From Allomesorhizobium sp043769475 (GTDB lineage Bacteria > Pseudomonadota > Alphaproteobacteria > Rhizobiales > Rhizobiaceae): a DNA stretch of 64,000 nt. This document shows, piece by piece, positions 1 through 8,449 of this stretch; position 1 is the first letter of the stretch, and every line of letters begins with the position of its first letter. The stretch is from the NCBI RefSeq assembly GCF_043769475.1, contig NZ_CP171729.1, forward strand, positions 682,001-746,000, written 5' to 3'. The position numbers were made by a program, and so were the translations under genes. The notes beneath the pieces were generated by a model. The model searched no databases. It saw only the letters and a program-made list of their open reading frames with translations, and was not told where the DNA came from.

Positions 1-1
1 G

Positions 2-337
2 CTCAATCATCTCGTGCGTGTCGGCGACTGCCGCACGCCCATGCAGATAGCGGCGGCCCTGCAGGTGACCAAGGCCACCATGACCCACACGCTGGGGGTT
101 CTGGGCCGGCATGGCTTTGTCGAGGTCGGTCCCAACCCGGACGATGGTCGCTCCAAGCTTGTTCGCCTGACCCCAGCCGGACGGAGCTTCCGCGACGAAG
201 CCATTGCCAGCCTGGCCCCAGCGTTCGGCTTCGTCGCCGAAGCGCTGACGCCGGCGGAAATTCAGGCAGCCCTGCCCGTGCTCGAAAAGGTGAGAAAACT
301 GCTGGACGCCGAGCGCGACAGCCCCACGATCGGCTGA
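2..337 (+). CDS. MarR-family transcriptional regulator (5' end missing)
   Basis: The reading frame is open from the first bases of the window, so the N-terminus lies outside it. The visible 111 residues contain a winged-helix core: helix-turn-helix (TPMQIAAAL, then VTKATMTHTLGVL), the beta-wing (GFVEVGPNPDDGRSKLVRLT, with the DxRxK pattern typical of MarR wings), and a C-terminal dimerisation helix ending in KVRKLLDAE. MarR proteins are dimeric DNA-binding regulators, usually released by small phenolic or oxidative ligands. The target cannot be told from here. A tail of a second MarR gene follows directly, so the locus may once have held two such regulators. Confidence 0.8.
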   Translation, partial: LNHLVRVGDCRTPMQIAAALQVTKATMTHTLGVLGRHGFVEVGPNPDDGRSKLVRLTPAGRSFRDEAIASLAPAFGFVAEALTPAEIQAALPVLEKVRKLLDAERDSPTIG

Positions 338-360
338 GCTGGTCAGTCCTTGGCCGTACC

Positions 361-537
361 GGGCGCCTAGGTAGATCAACCCATACCGCGTACGTGCCGA
401 AGGGCAAGGCCATGACCGACCTCGTGGACGGCGCTCGCGAGAGGATGGGCCGCGCTGTCTTCGAGAGTTGGGACCCCCACGACATTGCTGAACTGGTGCG
501 GCTGATGCGGAAGTTCGCCGATGCCGTGAAGGACTGA
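361..537 (+). pseudogene. C-terminal remnant of a second MarR-family regulator
   Basis: This frame reads THTAYVPKGKAMTDLVDGAR and continues through RMGRAVFESWDPHDIAELV to the end RLMRKFADAVKD, followed by a TGA. That is the shape of a MarR C-terminus: end of the wing (TxxG), the long helix with the VDxARxR pattern, and the final dimerisation helix. No matching winged-helix half lies upstream; the preceding bases belong to the tail of another, complete MarR gene. The open frame runs further upstream but without MarR-like sequence. An internal ATG at 412 could allow a 41-residue peptide, but a functional product is unlikely. The identification rests on pattern recognition only. Confidence 0.5.
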
Positions 538-673
538 GAGTTGAAGCCGCGCCACGTCTCGAAATCATCGACCCGGACGACCGCTTGCCGAAAACTCCCG
601 CCTCCCGGCTATAGCTTCATTGACGGTTGCAGCCTGTCGCCTAGCTACTAGACGTCGCAACGAGGAGCGCACT

Positions 674-1105
674 ATGGAAACCCAGGAACTCCATCGCGGT
701 CGGCTGATCGATCATATTGGGCTCGTGGTTCGGGACATTGAGGCCAGCCGCCGTTTCTACAAGGCCATCTTCGCCGTGCTGGAGATACCGGTCGCCGGCG
801 AAGCCGACGACTATTTCTGGGCGGATGAGCTTTTCGTCTCTACCGCCGACAGCCCGGCGGCGGCGGGAAAACTGACGGGACGCCATCATCTCGCCTTCCA
901 GGCAAGGGATCGCGCGATGGTCGACGCTTTTTATGCAGCCGGCCTCGAGGGCGGCGGCGTGGACAATGGCAAGCCGGGGGAACGTCCCCGTTACCACCCG
1001 GGCTACTACGCAGCCTTTCTGCTCGATCCGGACGGCAACAACATAGAGGCCGTGTTCCACGGCGAGGCGAAGCGCAGCGCACCATCGGTGAAGATCACCT
1101 TTTGA
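674..1105 (+). CDS. VOC superfamily (glyoxalase/bleomycin-resistance-like) protein
   Basis: The 143-residue product begins with the VOC beta-alpha-beta module (DHIGLVVRDIEASRRFYKAI) and ends with the family closing block (YYAAFLLDPDGNNIEAVFHG), where the Glu of NIEAV is the usual metal-ligand position. His17 of DHIG is the likely partner ligand. The ATG at 674 is preceded by GAGGAG with normal spacing, which is better than the longer in-frame start at 620. VOC enzymes of this length include small-molecule lyases, isomerases, dioxygenases and resistance proteins; the substrate is unknown. A clear paralogue lies at 9484-9858 and shares the block from DAFY to IEAV. The MarR regulator upstream on the same strand may control it, but that is a guess from position. 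Confidence 0.85.
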   Translation: METQELHRGRLIDHIGLVVRDIEASRRFYKAIFAVLEIPVAGEADDYFWADELFVSTADSPAAAGKLTGRHHLAFQARDRAMVDAFYAAGLEGGGVDNGKPGERPRYHPGYYAAFLLDPDGNNIEAVFHGEAKRSAPSVKITF

Positions 1106-1179
1106 AGCACATAGAGGCCGTTGCTGACCTCCAGAAATGATGGAAAGCCCGCCAAAGATGCATCTGCCGGAGAGGTGGA

Positions 1180-1728
1180 ATGAAAGGCAAACGGCTCGCA
1201 TTGTACACGTTCGGAGTTTTCCGGGCGCCTGCCAACGATGCTGTGAATCAGGGCTTCCATGATCGCAACGACCGCAACCTTATCGCTGTCGAATTGAGCG
1301 AAGGGTTCATCGCTCGATCGGGCTATGATGATGAACCTGGTCCCGAAAGCTGGGGTGAGCAGGTTTTTCCGCGCTTTTACGTCGAACGTGGAGACGGTTG
1401 GTCGCCATCGACCTTATCCTTGTGGAAGGACTTGGCCTCACCGATGGCATTCTCTTACGCTGGAATACATGCGGAAGCGTTAAGGCGCGGGAGAGAATGG
1501 TTTCTCAAACCTGCTTGGCCGCCATATGCCCTTTGGTGGGTTGAGTGGGACCATACACCCACTTGGACAGAGGCGGTGAAGAGGCAGGAATTTCTGCACG
1601 ACCACAATGCCAGTCCCTTTGCCTTCGATTTCAAGACGGCTTTCGATGAAGAAGACCGGCCGACCATCATCGATCGCGACGCCGTTAAACGAAACACCCG
1701 CCTGAACGAGGAGCGGCAGCGCGGGTGA
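1180..1728 (+). CDS. DUF3291 domain protein
   Basis: This 182-residue protein fits DUF3291. It has an N-terminal LALYTFGVFRAP strand, a central YVERGDGWSPSTLSLWKDL segment resembling the dimeric alpha/beta-barrel fold, the conserved FSYAGIHAEALRRGREWF stretch, then PPYALWWVEWDHTPTWTEA with the run of Trp residues typical of the family. The next conserved part, RQEFLHDHNASPFAFDF, is also present. Members are small cytoplasmic proteins related to stress-responsive A/B-barrel and monooxygenase-like domains, without an assigned reaction. The start is the ATG after AGGTGGA. The gene ends 22 bp from the convergent tldD end. Confidence 0.75.
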   Translation: MKGKRLALYTFGVFRAPANDAVNQGFHDRNDRNLIAVELSEGFIARSGYDDEPGPESWGEQVFPRFYVERGDGWSPSTLSLWKDLASPMAFSYAGIHAEALRRGREWFLKPAWPPYALWWVEWDHTPTWTEAVKRQEFLHDHNASPFAFDFKTAFDEEDRPTIIDRDAVKRNTRLNEERQRG

Positions 1729-1743
1729 GTCAACTCACCGTTT
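1724..1743 (+). terminator. Possible weak terminator between convergent DUF3291 gene and tldD
   Basis: GGTGAG (1724-1729) pairs with CTCACC (1734-1739) around a TCAA loop and is followed by GTTT. The hairpin overlaps the DUF3291 stop codon. The U-tract is short, so termination strength is doubtful. It may serve both converging genes. Confidence 0.35.
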
Positions 1744-1750
1744 GAAGGCC

Positions 1751-3163
1751 CTAAACCCGCGTCCCGCCTACCGTCATCTGGTTCATCCGGAGGTGCGGCT
1801 GGCCGACGCCGACGGGCACGCCCTGGCCGGCTTTGCCGCACATGCCGATGCCGGTGTCGAGCTTCATGTCGTTGCCGATCATGGTGACGCGGTGCATGGC
1901 GTCGGGGCCGTTGCCGATCAGCATCGCGCCCTTGACCGGCCGGGTCACCTTGCCGTCCTCGATCATGTAGGCCTCGGTGCAGCCGAACACGAACTTGCCC
2001 GACGTGATGTCGACCTGGCCGCCGCCGAAGGAGACGGCGTAGATGCCGTTCTTCACCGAAGCGATGATCTCGGCGGGATCCATGTCGCCCGCGGTCATGT
2101 AGGTGTTGGTCATGCGCGGCATGGGCTGGTGGGCGTAGGATTCGCGCCTGCCGTTGCCGGTGGCCTTCATGCCCATCAGGCGGGCATTCTGGCGGTCCTG
2201 CATGTAGCCGACCAGCTTGCCGTCTTCGATCAGCACGTTGCGGTTGGTCGGCGTGCCTTCGTCGTCGATCGTCAGCGAGCCGCGCCGCTCGGCAATGGTG
2301 CCGTCGTCGACCACGGTGACGCCCTTGGCCGCCACTTGACTGCCCATGAGGCCGGCAAAGGCCGAGGTCTTCTTGCGGTTGAAGTCGCCCTCCAGCCCGT
2401 GGCCCACTGCCTCGTGCAGCATGACGCCCGGCCAGCCGCTGGACAGCACGATGTCGAACGTGCCGGCGGGGGCGGGGGTCGCCTCGAGATTGACCAGCGC
2501 CTGGCGCAGGGCCTCTCCGGCCGCGCGCTTCCAGCTGTCCTCGACCAGGAACTCGCCGAACCCCTTGCGCCCGCCCATTCCGTGCGAGCCGGATTCCTGG
2601 CGGTCGCCTTCGCCGACAACGACCGACACGTTTATCCGCACCAGCGGCCGGATGTCGCGGACGATCTGCCCGTCGGCACGCAGGATCTCGACATGCTGCC
2701 AGGAAGAGGCGAGCGAGGCGGTGACTTGGCGCACGCGCAGATCGCTGCTGCGCAGCCACGCGTCGATTTCCTGGAGCAGCTTCGACTTTTCCTCGAAGCC
2801 TGGCGCCGCTATCGGGTTTTCGTCGCTGTAGAGATGGCGGTTGGTGCGCGGCGGCGCGGCGGCGAGAATGCCCGAATAGCCGCCCTTGACCGCCGACACC
2901 GCATCGGCGGCCCGGAGCAGGGCCGCTTCCGAAAGCTCGCTCGAATGCGCGTAGCCGCTGGCCTCTCCTGCCACCGCACGCAGCCCAAAACCCTGGTCGG
3001 TGCTGAAATTCGCGGTCTTGAGCCGGCCATTGTCGAACATCAGCGCTTCGCTTTCGCTGTATTCGAGAAAGAGCTCGCCATCGTCGGCGCCTTCGATCGT
3101 GTCGGTCACGATGCGGCGCAGTCTGTCTTCCGAAACGTCGAATTGGCCGAGGAGGCTGTTCAT
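1751..3163 (-). CDS. tldD: TldD metalloprotease
   Basis: The 470-residue length and sequence match TldD, the partner of TldE/PmbA. The zinc protease motif HExxxH is at residues 250-255 (HEAVGH, followed by GLEGDFNRK), and the conserved C-terminal block FGCTEAYMIEDGKV is present. In Escherichia coli, TldD/E digests unfolded peptides, including the microcin B17 precursor and the CcdA antitoxin. The start MNSLLGQFD lies 79 bp downstream of the ialB-like gene on the same strand, so the two may be cotranscribed. The catalytic partner TldE is not in the window; these genes are often unlinked. Confidence 0.95.
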   Translation of the reverse strand: MNSLLGQFDVSEDRLRRIVTDTIEGADDGELFLEYSESEALMFDNGRLKTANFSTDQGFGLRAVAGEASGYAHSSELSEAALLRAADAVSAVKGGYSGILAAAPPRTNRHLYSDENPIAAPGFEEKSKLLQEIDAWLRSSDLRVRQVTASLASSWQHVEILRADGQIVRDIRPLVRINVSVVVGEGDRQESGSHGMGGRKGFGEFLVEDSWKRAAGEALRQALVNLEATPAPAGTFDIVLSSGWPGVMLHEAVGHGLEGDFNRKKTSAFAGLMGSQVAAKGVTVVDDGTIAERRGSLTIDDEGTPTNRNVLIEDGKLVGYMQDRQNARLMGMKATGNGRRESYAHQPMPRMTNTYMTAGDMDPAEIIASVKNGIYAVSFGGGQVDITSGKFVFGCTEAYMIEDGKVTRPVKGAMLIGNGPDAMHRVTMIGNDMKLDTGIGMCGKAGQGVPVGVGQPHLRMNQMTVGGTRV

Positions 3164-3242
3164 GGCGCACCCACTGATATGACGGGAAATCAGCCCACGA
3201 TGTAGGCGCGGCGGGCCGGTTCGGCAATGCGCGGCCGGATTT

Positions 3243-3764
3243 TCACTTCGGCAGGGCCGCGAAACCCTCTTCGAAACCGTTAAGTTCGACGGGAATGCCG
3301 ATGCCTTCCTCCGGCGTCTGGAAGACGATGAAGGTCGCGGAGGTTCCGCTCTTCAGCGTATCGAGCAGGGGCTTTTCGAGGATCACTTCCGCATAGCAGC
3401 CGTCCTGGAAGCAGCGCACGAAATAGGCGCGGCCGATGTCCTTGCCGTCGACGTTAAGGCCAAGGCCGTTGGGCAGCAGCACGCCGAGCGGCGCGAGCAC
3501 CCGCAGGATTTCGGCCTTGTTGTCGGCGGTGCGCAGCACCACGACCGAAAGCCCCATTTCGGGCCGGTCCTCGGCGATGACGTTCTGCATCATCACGCAC
3601 TGCTCGGCGGTAGCACCGGCCGGCGTGTCGCAGATGATCGACCAGGCACCGTGGGTGGAGCGTACCGCGCCGCTCTGCTGGGCGCCGGCCGGAAGGGCCG
3701 CCCCAATGGAAAAGGCGGCGCCGAGGACGACTTTCGCCAGGCTTCCCGAAAGCCGAGATTTCAT
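3243..3764 (-). CDS. Invasion associated locus B (IalB) family secreted protein
   Basis: The 173-residue protein starts with a Sec signal peptide (basic MKSRLSGSLAK, hydrophobic core, ALPAGAQQ with likely cleavage after AGA). The mature part has the IalB layout: HGAWSIICDTPAG near its start, then conserved Cys residues (Cys in CDTP and EQCVMMQ, and the later VRCFQDGCYAEV pair) that could form disulfides, and a C-terminal FEEGFAALPK. IalB was named in Bartonella, where it affects erythrocyte invasion. Homologues are widespread in free-living Hyphomicrobiales, so an envelope role is likelier here than virulence. It lies upstream of tldD and diverges from ctaC. Confidence 0.85.
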   Translation of the reverse strand: MKSRLSGSLAKVVLGAAFSIGAALPAGAQQSGAVRSTHGAWSIICDTPAGATAEQCVMMQNVIAEDRPEMGLSVVVLRTADNKAEILRVLAPLGVLLPNGLGLNVDGKDIGRAYFVRCFQDGCYAEVILEKPLLDTLKSGTSATFIVFQTPEEGIGIPVELNGFEEGFAALPK

Positions 3765-4092
3765 GGTGTCTCCATTGCGAGATCACGGCGCTATCGACCG
3801 TAACGGTGTCAACTATAGGACAAGACAAGGGCTGAACCAGCCGGATAGGTGAGTTTCCTCGCTTTTCGCGGCCGATTCCGCCCGAATTGCGGCCTTGCCG
3901 GCGGCGCGCTCCGGAGCGGCCCGAAGGCGGCTCTTCGCGCGCAAAAATGCCGCACGGCTTCTGCCGCTCCTTTCTTGCGGTTGGATACAGAGTATGGTTT
4001 GAACCTGCGACACAAACCGGCGGGATTCCTGTCCCGCGCGGATCGATATTCTTGGCGCGGCGAGCGCGTGGAATCGGGAGACGAAGAGGGCG
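3765..4092. promoter_or_regulatory. Divergent intergenic region, ialB-like / ctaC
   Basis: These 328 bases separate two divergent genes and must hold both promoters. I see no open frame with coding character and no confident -35/-10 pair. A TTGACA on the minus strand (read from tgtcaa near 3808-3813) points towards the ialB-like gene but has no good -10 at 17 bp. The ctaC ribosome site is GAAGAGGG just before its ATG at 4093. Confidence 0.5.
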
Positions 4093-4959
4093 ATGAGGAA
4101 AGTCTTTGCAAGCGCCGGCGCGGCAGCAGCGTTTTTCGCGTCGACGGCCCCCCTGTTGGCGCAGGCCGACCCGTGGCAGACGCGCTTCCAGCCCGCGGCG
4201 ACCGATATGATGCGGCAAATCGCGTGGTTCGAGCTCTACACGCTCTGGTTCATCGTGCCGATCACGCTGCTCGTCCTGGCGCTGCTCGCCTATTGCATCT
4301 GGAAGTTCCGCGAGAGCGCGAACCCGACGCCCTCGCGCACCAGCCACAACACGCTGATCGAGGTGATCTGGACGATCGGCCCGGTCATCATCCTGCTGTT
4401 CATCGCGATTCCGTCGTTCCAGCTGCTGACCGCGCAATACACGCCGCCGGAAGAGGCAAAGCTGACGCTGAAGGCGACCGGCAACCAGTGGAACTGGGAT
4501 TACGAGTATCAGCTCGAGGAGCCGCTTTCGTTCAACTCCGCCTTGCTGCCGGATGCCGACCGCGCCACGGCGGGCAAGGAAGACCGCGCGGCCTATCCGC
4601 GGCTTCTGGCCGTCGACAATGAAGTCGTCGTGCCGGTCAACACGACCGTCCGCGTTCTGGTGACCGCCAGCGACGTAATGCACGCCTTCGCGATGCCGGC
4701 CTTCGGCGTCAAGACCGACGCGGTGCCCGGCCGCATCAACGAGATCTGGTTCAAGGCCGAGAAGGAAGGGCTTTATTACGGCCAGTGTTCCGAGCTTTGC
4801 GGCAAGGACCATGCCTTCATGCCGATCGCCATACGCGTGGTGACGGAAGAGCAGTACAACACCTGGCTGACGGCCGCCAAGGCCGACCTGCCGGGCGCAA
4901 ACCGTGCCCTGATGGCAGCGATCGACGGCGCCAACAAGGTAGCGTCCGCCGGCAACTGA
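4093..4959 (+). CDS. ctaC: Cytochrome c oxidase subunit II (aa3 type)
   Basis: CtaC takes electrons from cytochrome c through its CuA centre and passes them to subunit I. The 288-residue protein has a signal peptide (cleavage near LLAQA/DP, about residue 25), two membrane helices (about 47-70 and 91-112), and a periplasmic cupredoxin domain. All CuA ligands are visible: His198 in VMHAF, then Cys232, Glu234, Cys236, His240 and Met243 in CSELCGKDHAFM. The Trp-rich block NQWNWDYEY is the electron entry patch. It is the first gene of the cta operon; its TGA overlaps an ATG of the next reading frame, although ctaD probably starts slightly later. Confidence 0.97.
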   Translation: MRKVFASAGAAAAFFASTAPLLAQADPWQTRFQPAATDMMRQIAWFELYTLWFIVPITLLVLALLAYCIWKFRESANPTPSRTSHNTLIEVIWTIGPVIILLFIAIPSFQLLTAQYTPPEEAKLTLKATGNQWNWDYEYQLEEPLSFNSALLPDADRATAGKEDRAAYPRLLAVDNEVVVPVNTTVRVLVTASDVMHAFAMPAFGVKTDAVPGRINEIWFKAEKEGLYYGQCSELCGKDHAFMPIAIRVVTEEQYNTWLTAAKADLPGANRALMAAIDGANKVASAGN

Positions 4960-4997
4960 TGCCGCGGACGGATAAAGAATTGGGAATGGAGCGGAAC

Positions 4998-6647
4998 ATG
5001 GCAGGCGCGGCAGCTCACGAACACCACGACCACAAGCCCCGCGGCTGGATGAGGTGGGTCAATTCCACAAACCACAAGGACATCGGTACGCTCTACCTGA
5101 TCTTCGCGATCATGTCCGGCATCCTTGGCGGCGCACTGTCGGTGGTCATGCGCTGGGAACTCGCCGAGCCGGGCATCCAGATCTTCCATGGTCTGGCGGC
5201 GATGGTCTACGGCTTCGAAGGCGATGCGGCCCTCGACGGCGGCAAGCACATGTACAACGTCTTCACCACTGGCCATGCGCTGATCATGATCTTCTTCATG
5301 GTCATGCCGGCGCTGATCGGCGGCTTCGCCAACTGGATGGTGCCGATCATGATCGGCGCGCCGGACATGGCGTTTCCGCGCATGAACAACATCTCGTTCT
5401 GGCTGCTGCCGCCGGCCTTCATCCTGCTTCTGCTTTCCATGTTCGTGCCCGGCCCGACCGGCGGCTTCGGCGTCGGCGGCGGCTGGACGCTCTACCCGCC
5501 ATTGTCGACATCCGGCCAGCCGGGTCCCGCGATGGACCTGGCCATCCTGTCGATCCACATCGCCGGCGCGTCGTCGATCCTCGGCGCGATCAACTTCATC
5601 ACCACCATCTTCAACATGCGCGCGCCGGGCATGACGCTGCACAAGATGCCGCTGTTTGCCTGGTCGGTGCTGATCACCGCCTTCCTGCTGCTCCTGTCGC
5701 TGCCGGTGCTGGCGGGCGCCATCACCATGCTCCTGACCGACCGCAATTTCGGCACGGCCTTCTTCGCGCCAGAGGGCGGCGGCGATCCGATCCTGTTCCA
5801 GCACCTGTTCTGGTTCTTCGGCCATCCGGAAGTCTACATCCTGATCCTTCCGGGCTTCGGCATCGTCAGCCACATCGTCTCGACCTTCTCGCGCAAGCCG
5901 GTGTTCGGGTATCTCGGCATGGCCTACGCCATGGTGGCGATCGGCGCTGTCGGCTTCGTGGTCTGGGCGCATCACATGTACACGACCGGCCTGTCGCTCG
6001 ACACGCAGCGCTACTTCGTGTTCGCCACCATGGTCATCGCGGTGCCGACCGGCGTGAAGATCTTCTCCTGGATCGCCACGATGTGGGGCGGATCGATCTC
6101 GATGCGCACGCCGATGCTGTGGGCGATCGGCTTCATCTTCCTGTTCACGGTCGGCGGCGTCACCGGCGTGCAGCTTGCCAATGCCGGCCTCGACCGCGCC
6201 ATGCACGACACCTACTACGTGGTCGCGCATTTCCACTACGTGCTGTCGCTGGGCGCCGTGTTCGCGATCTTCGCGGCCTGGTACTACTGGTTCCCGAAGA
6301 TGACCGGCTACATGTATTCGCCGTTCATCGCGCGCTCGCACTTCTGGATCACCTTCGTGGGAGTGAACCTGGTGTTCTTCCCGCAGCACTTCCTGGGGCT
6401 GGCCGGCATGCCGCGCCGCTACATCGACTATCCGGACGCGTTCGCCGGCTGGAACCTTGTGTCGTCCTACGGCTCGTATCTCTCGTTCTTCGGCGTGTTC
6501 GTGTTCCTCTACGGCGTCTTCGAGGCCTTCTCGAAGAAGCGCATCGCCGGCGCCAACCCCTGGGGCGAGGGCGCAACCACGCTGGAATGGCAGCTTTCTT
6601 CGCCGCCGCCGTTCCACCAGTGGGAACAGCTGCCGAGGATCAGGTAG
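4998..6647 (+). CDS. ctaD: Cytochrome c oxidase subunit I (aa3 type)
   Basis: This is the catalytic heme-copper subunit of the proton-pumping aa3 oxidase, about 549 residues with 12 expected membrane helices. Ligands are visible: the low-spin heme His in TTGHALIM (about 93), the CuB His and cross-linked Tyr in FGHPEVY, the CuB pair in WAHHMY, and the heme a3/heme a His pair in VAHFHYVLS. The K-channel Lys is in PTGVKIFSW. I chose the ATG at 4998 (MAGAAAHEHHDH) because GGAG lies six bases upstream and the N-terminus fits rhizobial CtaD. In-frame ATGs at 4959 and 4986 are alternatives. Confidence 0.97.
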   Translation: MAGAAAHEHHDHKPRGWMRWVNSTNHKDIGTLYLIFAIMSGILGGALSVVMRWELAEPGIQIFHGLAAMVYGFEGDAALDGGKHMYNVFTTGHALIMIFFMVMPALIGGFANWMVPIMIGAPDMAFPRMNNISFWLLPPAFILLLLSMFVPGPTGGFGVGGGWTLYPPLSTSGQPGPAMDLAILSIHIAGASSILGAINFITTIFNMRAPGMTLHKMPLFAWSVLITAFLLLLSLPVLAGAITMLLTDRNFGTAFFAPEGGGDPILFQHLFWFFGHPEVYILILPGFGIVSHIVSTFSRKPVFGYLGMAYAMVAIGAVGFVVWAHHMYTTGLSLDTQRYFVFATMVIAVPTGVKIFSWIATMWGGSISMRTPMLWAIGFIFLFTVGGVTGVQLANAGLDRAMHDTYYVVAHFHYVLSLGAVFAIFAAWYYWFPKMTGYMYSPFIARSHFWITFVGVNLVFFPQHFLGLAGMPRRYIDYPDAFAGWNLVSSYGSYLSFFGVFVFLYGVFEAFSKKRIAGANPWGEGATTLEWQLSSPPPFHQWEQLPRIR

Positions 6648-6701
6648 GCAGCTTATATTCGGGACCGCCGGCCTCGCCGGCGGTTTCCGGCAACGGAATG
6701 A

Positions 6702-7661
6702 ATGGACTGCGTGCCAATGGCGCTGGTTGAAAACAACAGGCTGGAAGACGCCGCGCTCCGGATTTCGGACGCGACCGCGGCCGACTTCGTCGAGCTGCTG
6801 AAGCCGCGCGTCATGTCGCTCGTCGTCTTCACCGCTTTTGTCGGGCTGGTTGCTGCCCCCACGACGCTCAACCCGCTGCTGGCGGTGATAGCCATCCTCG
6901 CCATCGCCATCGGCGCCGGCGCTTCGGGCGCGCTCAACATGTGGTACGACGCCGACATCGACGCCGTGATGAGCAGGACGGCCGGGCGTCCAGTGCCGTC
7001 GGGCCGCGTGCGGCCGGGCGAAGCGCTGGCTTTCGGGCTCGTGCTTTCGGTGCTTTCGGTGCTCACGCTCGGCGTGCTGGTCGACTGGCTCGCGGCATCG
7101 CTTCTGGCCTTCACCATTTTTTTCTACGTGGTCGTCTATACGATGTGGCTGAAGCGCTCGACGCCGCAGAACATCGTCATCGGCGGCGCTGCCGGCGCAT
7201 TTCCGCCGATGATCGGCTGGGCGGCGGCGACCGGATCGATCGGCGTCGAAAGCGTCATACTGTTCGCGATCACCTTCCTGTGGACCCCGCCGCATTTCTG
7301 GGCGCTGGCGCTGTTCAAATGCGAGGACTACAGCCGCGCCGGCATCCCGATGATGCCGAACGTCGCCGGCGAGGCTTCGACCCGCCGCCAGATATTCGCC
7401 TACACGCTGCTGGTCGCGCCCGTCGGCGTCCTGCCCTGGCTGCTGGGCTATACCTCGGCGGCTTATGGCCTTGTCGCCGCCGCGCTCGGCGCCGGCTTCG
7501 TGTGGCATGCCTGGCACGTGCTGGCGATGCCGGACGGCGACCGTGCCATGAAGCCCGCCAAGGCCATGTTCGCCTATTCGCTGCTCTATCTTTTCGGCAT
7601 CTTCGCCGCCTACCTGGCCGACAGCGTGGTCGAGCGGGCGCTGGCATTGTCCGGGAGCTGA
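6702..7661 (+). CDS. ctaB: Protoheme IX farnesyltransferase (heme O synthase)
   Basis: CtaB attaches a farnesyl group to heme B to make heme O, the precursor of heme A for the oxidase encoded around it. The protein belongs to the UbiA prenyltransferase fold with about nine membrane helices. The first Asp-rich motif is NMWYDADIDAVMSRT and includes the conserved RPVPSGR. The second region is YTMWLKRSTPQNIVIGG followed by PPMIGW. The start is uncertain: ATG 6702 (MDCVPM) or ATG 6717 (MALVENN), neither with an ideal ribosome site. The MALV start resembles remembered rhizobial proteins. It sits between ctaD and the tiny ctaF-like gene. Confidence 0.95.
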   Translation: MDCVPMALVENNRLEDAALRISDATAADFVELLKPRVMSLVVFTAFVGLVAAPTTLNPLLAVIAILAIAIGAGASGALNMWYDADIDAVMSRTAGRPVPSGRVRPGEALAFGLVLSVLSVLTLGVLVDWLAASLLAFTIFFYVVVYTMWLKRSTPQNIVIGGAAGAFPPMIGWAAATGSIGVESVILFAITFLWTPPHFWALALFKCEDYSRAGIPMMPNVAGEASTRRQIFAYTLLVAPVGVLPWLLGYTSAAYGLVAAALGAGFVWHAWHVLAMPDGDRAMKPAKAMFAYSLLYLFGIFAAYLADSVVERALALSGS

Positions 7662-7664
7662 GCC

Positions 7665-7823
7665 ATGAAGGACGATGACCTGGTCACGATGACCGAAAAG
7701 CAGAAAAAGGCGCGCCGCAGCCGCTCTATAGCGATCGGCCTCGCGCTTGCCGTGCTGGTGGTGCTGTTCTATCTCGCCACGATCGCCAAGTTCGGCCCTG
7801 CCATACTCGACCGGCCGATGTGA
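7665..7823 (+). CDS. Small membrane protein of the cta operon (CoxF/CtaF-like)
   Basis: This 52-residue gene lies between ctaB (3 bp upstream) and ctaG (7 bp downstream), starting at the ATG in GAGCCATG. The product has a charged N-terminus (MKDDDLVTMTEKQKKARRSR) and one membrane helix (AIGLALAVLVVLFYLATI), and ends in FGPAILDRPM. Alphaproteobacterial cta operons often carry a short single-helix protein here, called CoxF or cytochrome c oxidase assembly protein. Size, position, topology and tight spacing all agree. Its biochemical role is not defined by the sequence. The gene is short enough for automatic callers to miss. Confidence 0.8.
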   Translation: MKDDDLVTMTEKQKKARRSRSIAIGLALAVLVVLFYLATIAKFGPAILDRPM

Positions 7824-7830
7824 GGATCGC

Positions 7831-8448
7831 ATGGGCGCGCAAACGAAGATCGATCCAGGCACTCAGCGCTCCAACAAGCTGGTCGCCGGCATTTGCCTGG
7901 CGTTTATCGGCGGCATGGTCGGCATGTCCTACGCCGCGGTTCCGCTCTACGCGATGTTCTGCCAGATGACCGGCTATGGCGGGACGACGCAGCGCGTCGA
8001 ACAGTATTCGGACCGCGTCCTCGACCGCGATATCACCGTGCGCTTCGACGCCAACACATCCAGCGTGCCATGGGATTTCAGGCCCGCGGCGCGCGACGTG
8101 ACGATGAAGATCGGCGAGACGACCCAGATCCACTACACCGCGAAAAACCTGTCGACGCGGCCGACTTCCGGTCGCGCCACCTTCAACGTGACGCCGGAAA
8201 TGGCCGGCGCCTATTTCAACAAGGTCGAGTGCTTCTGCTTTACCGACACGACGCTGAAGCCCGGCGAAACGCTCGACATGCCGGTGGTGTTTTATGTCGA
8301 TCCCGACATTGCCGACGTGCCGGAACTCAGGGACGTGAAGACGATTACGCTTTCCTACACATTCTTCCCCATCGAGGGGGAAAAGCCGGTGGCCGCCGCG
8401 CCGCGGGTTGAAACCGAAAACGATACCGACGGAAAAGCCGGGGGCTGA
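7831..8448 (+). CDS. ctaG: Cytochrome c oxidase copper-assembly protein CtaG (Cox11 family)
   Basis: CtaG/Cox11 delivers copper to the CuB site of subunit I. The 205-residue protein has one N-terminal membrane anchor (LVAGICLAFIGGMVGMSYAA) followed by the conserved VPLYAMFCQMTGYGG, and a periplasmic immunoglobulin-like domain carrying the copper-binding CFCF motif within KVECFCFTD. A conserved Cys also lies just after the helix (MFCQ). The ATG at 7831 follows TGAGGATCGC and is only 7 bp after the previous stop. Translation is probably coupled with ctaE, which begins 2 bp after this stop. Confidence 0.96.
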   Translation: MGAQTKIDPGTQRSNKLVAGICLAFIGGMVGMSYAAVPLYAMFCQMTGYGGTTQRVEQYSDRVLDRDITVRFDANTSSVPWDFRPAARDVTMKIGETTQIHYTAKNLSTRPTSGRATFNVTPEMAGAYFNKVECFCFTDTTLKPGETLDMPVVFYVDPDIADVPELRDVKTITLSYTFFPIEGEKPVAAAPRVETENDTDGKAGG

Positions 8449-8449
8449 C

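Noticed and set aside
1455..3227. Long open frames on both strands over tldD
   Set aside because: They overlap the fully recognisable tldD gene and encode low-complexity Arg-rich or His/Asp-rich sequence.
4776..7862. A 1028-codon open frame on the minus strand opposite ctaC, ctaD and ctaB
   Set aside because: It mirrors highly conserved plus-strand genes, its product is rich in His, Arg, Asp and Glu without domains, and such long antisense frames are common in GC-rich DNA.
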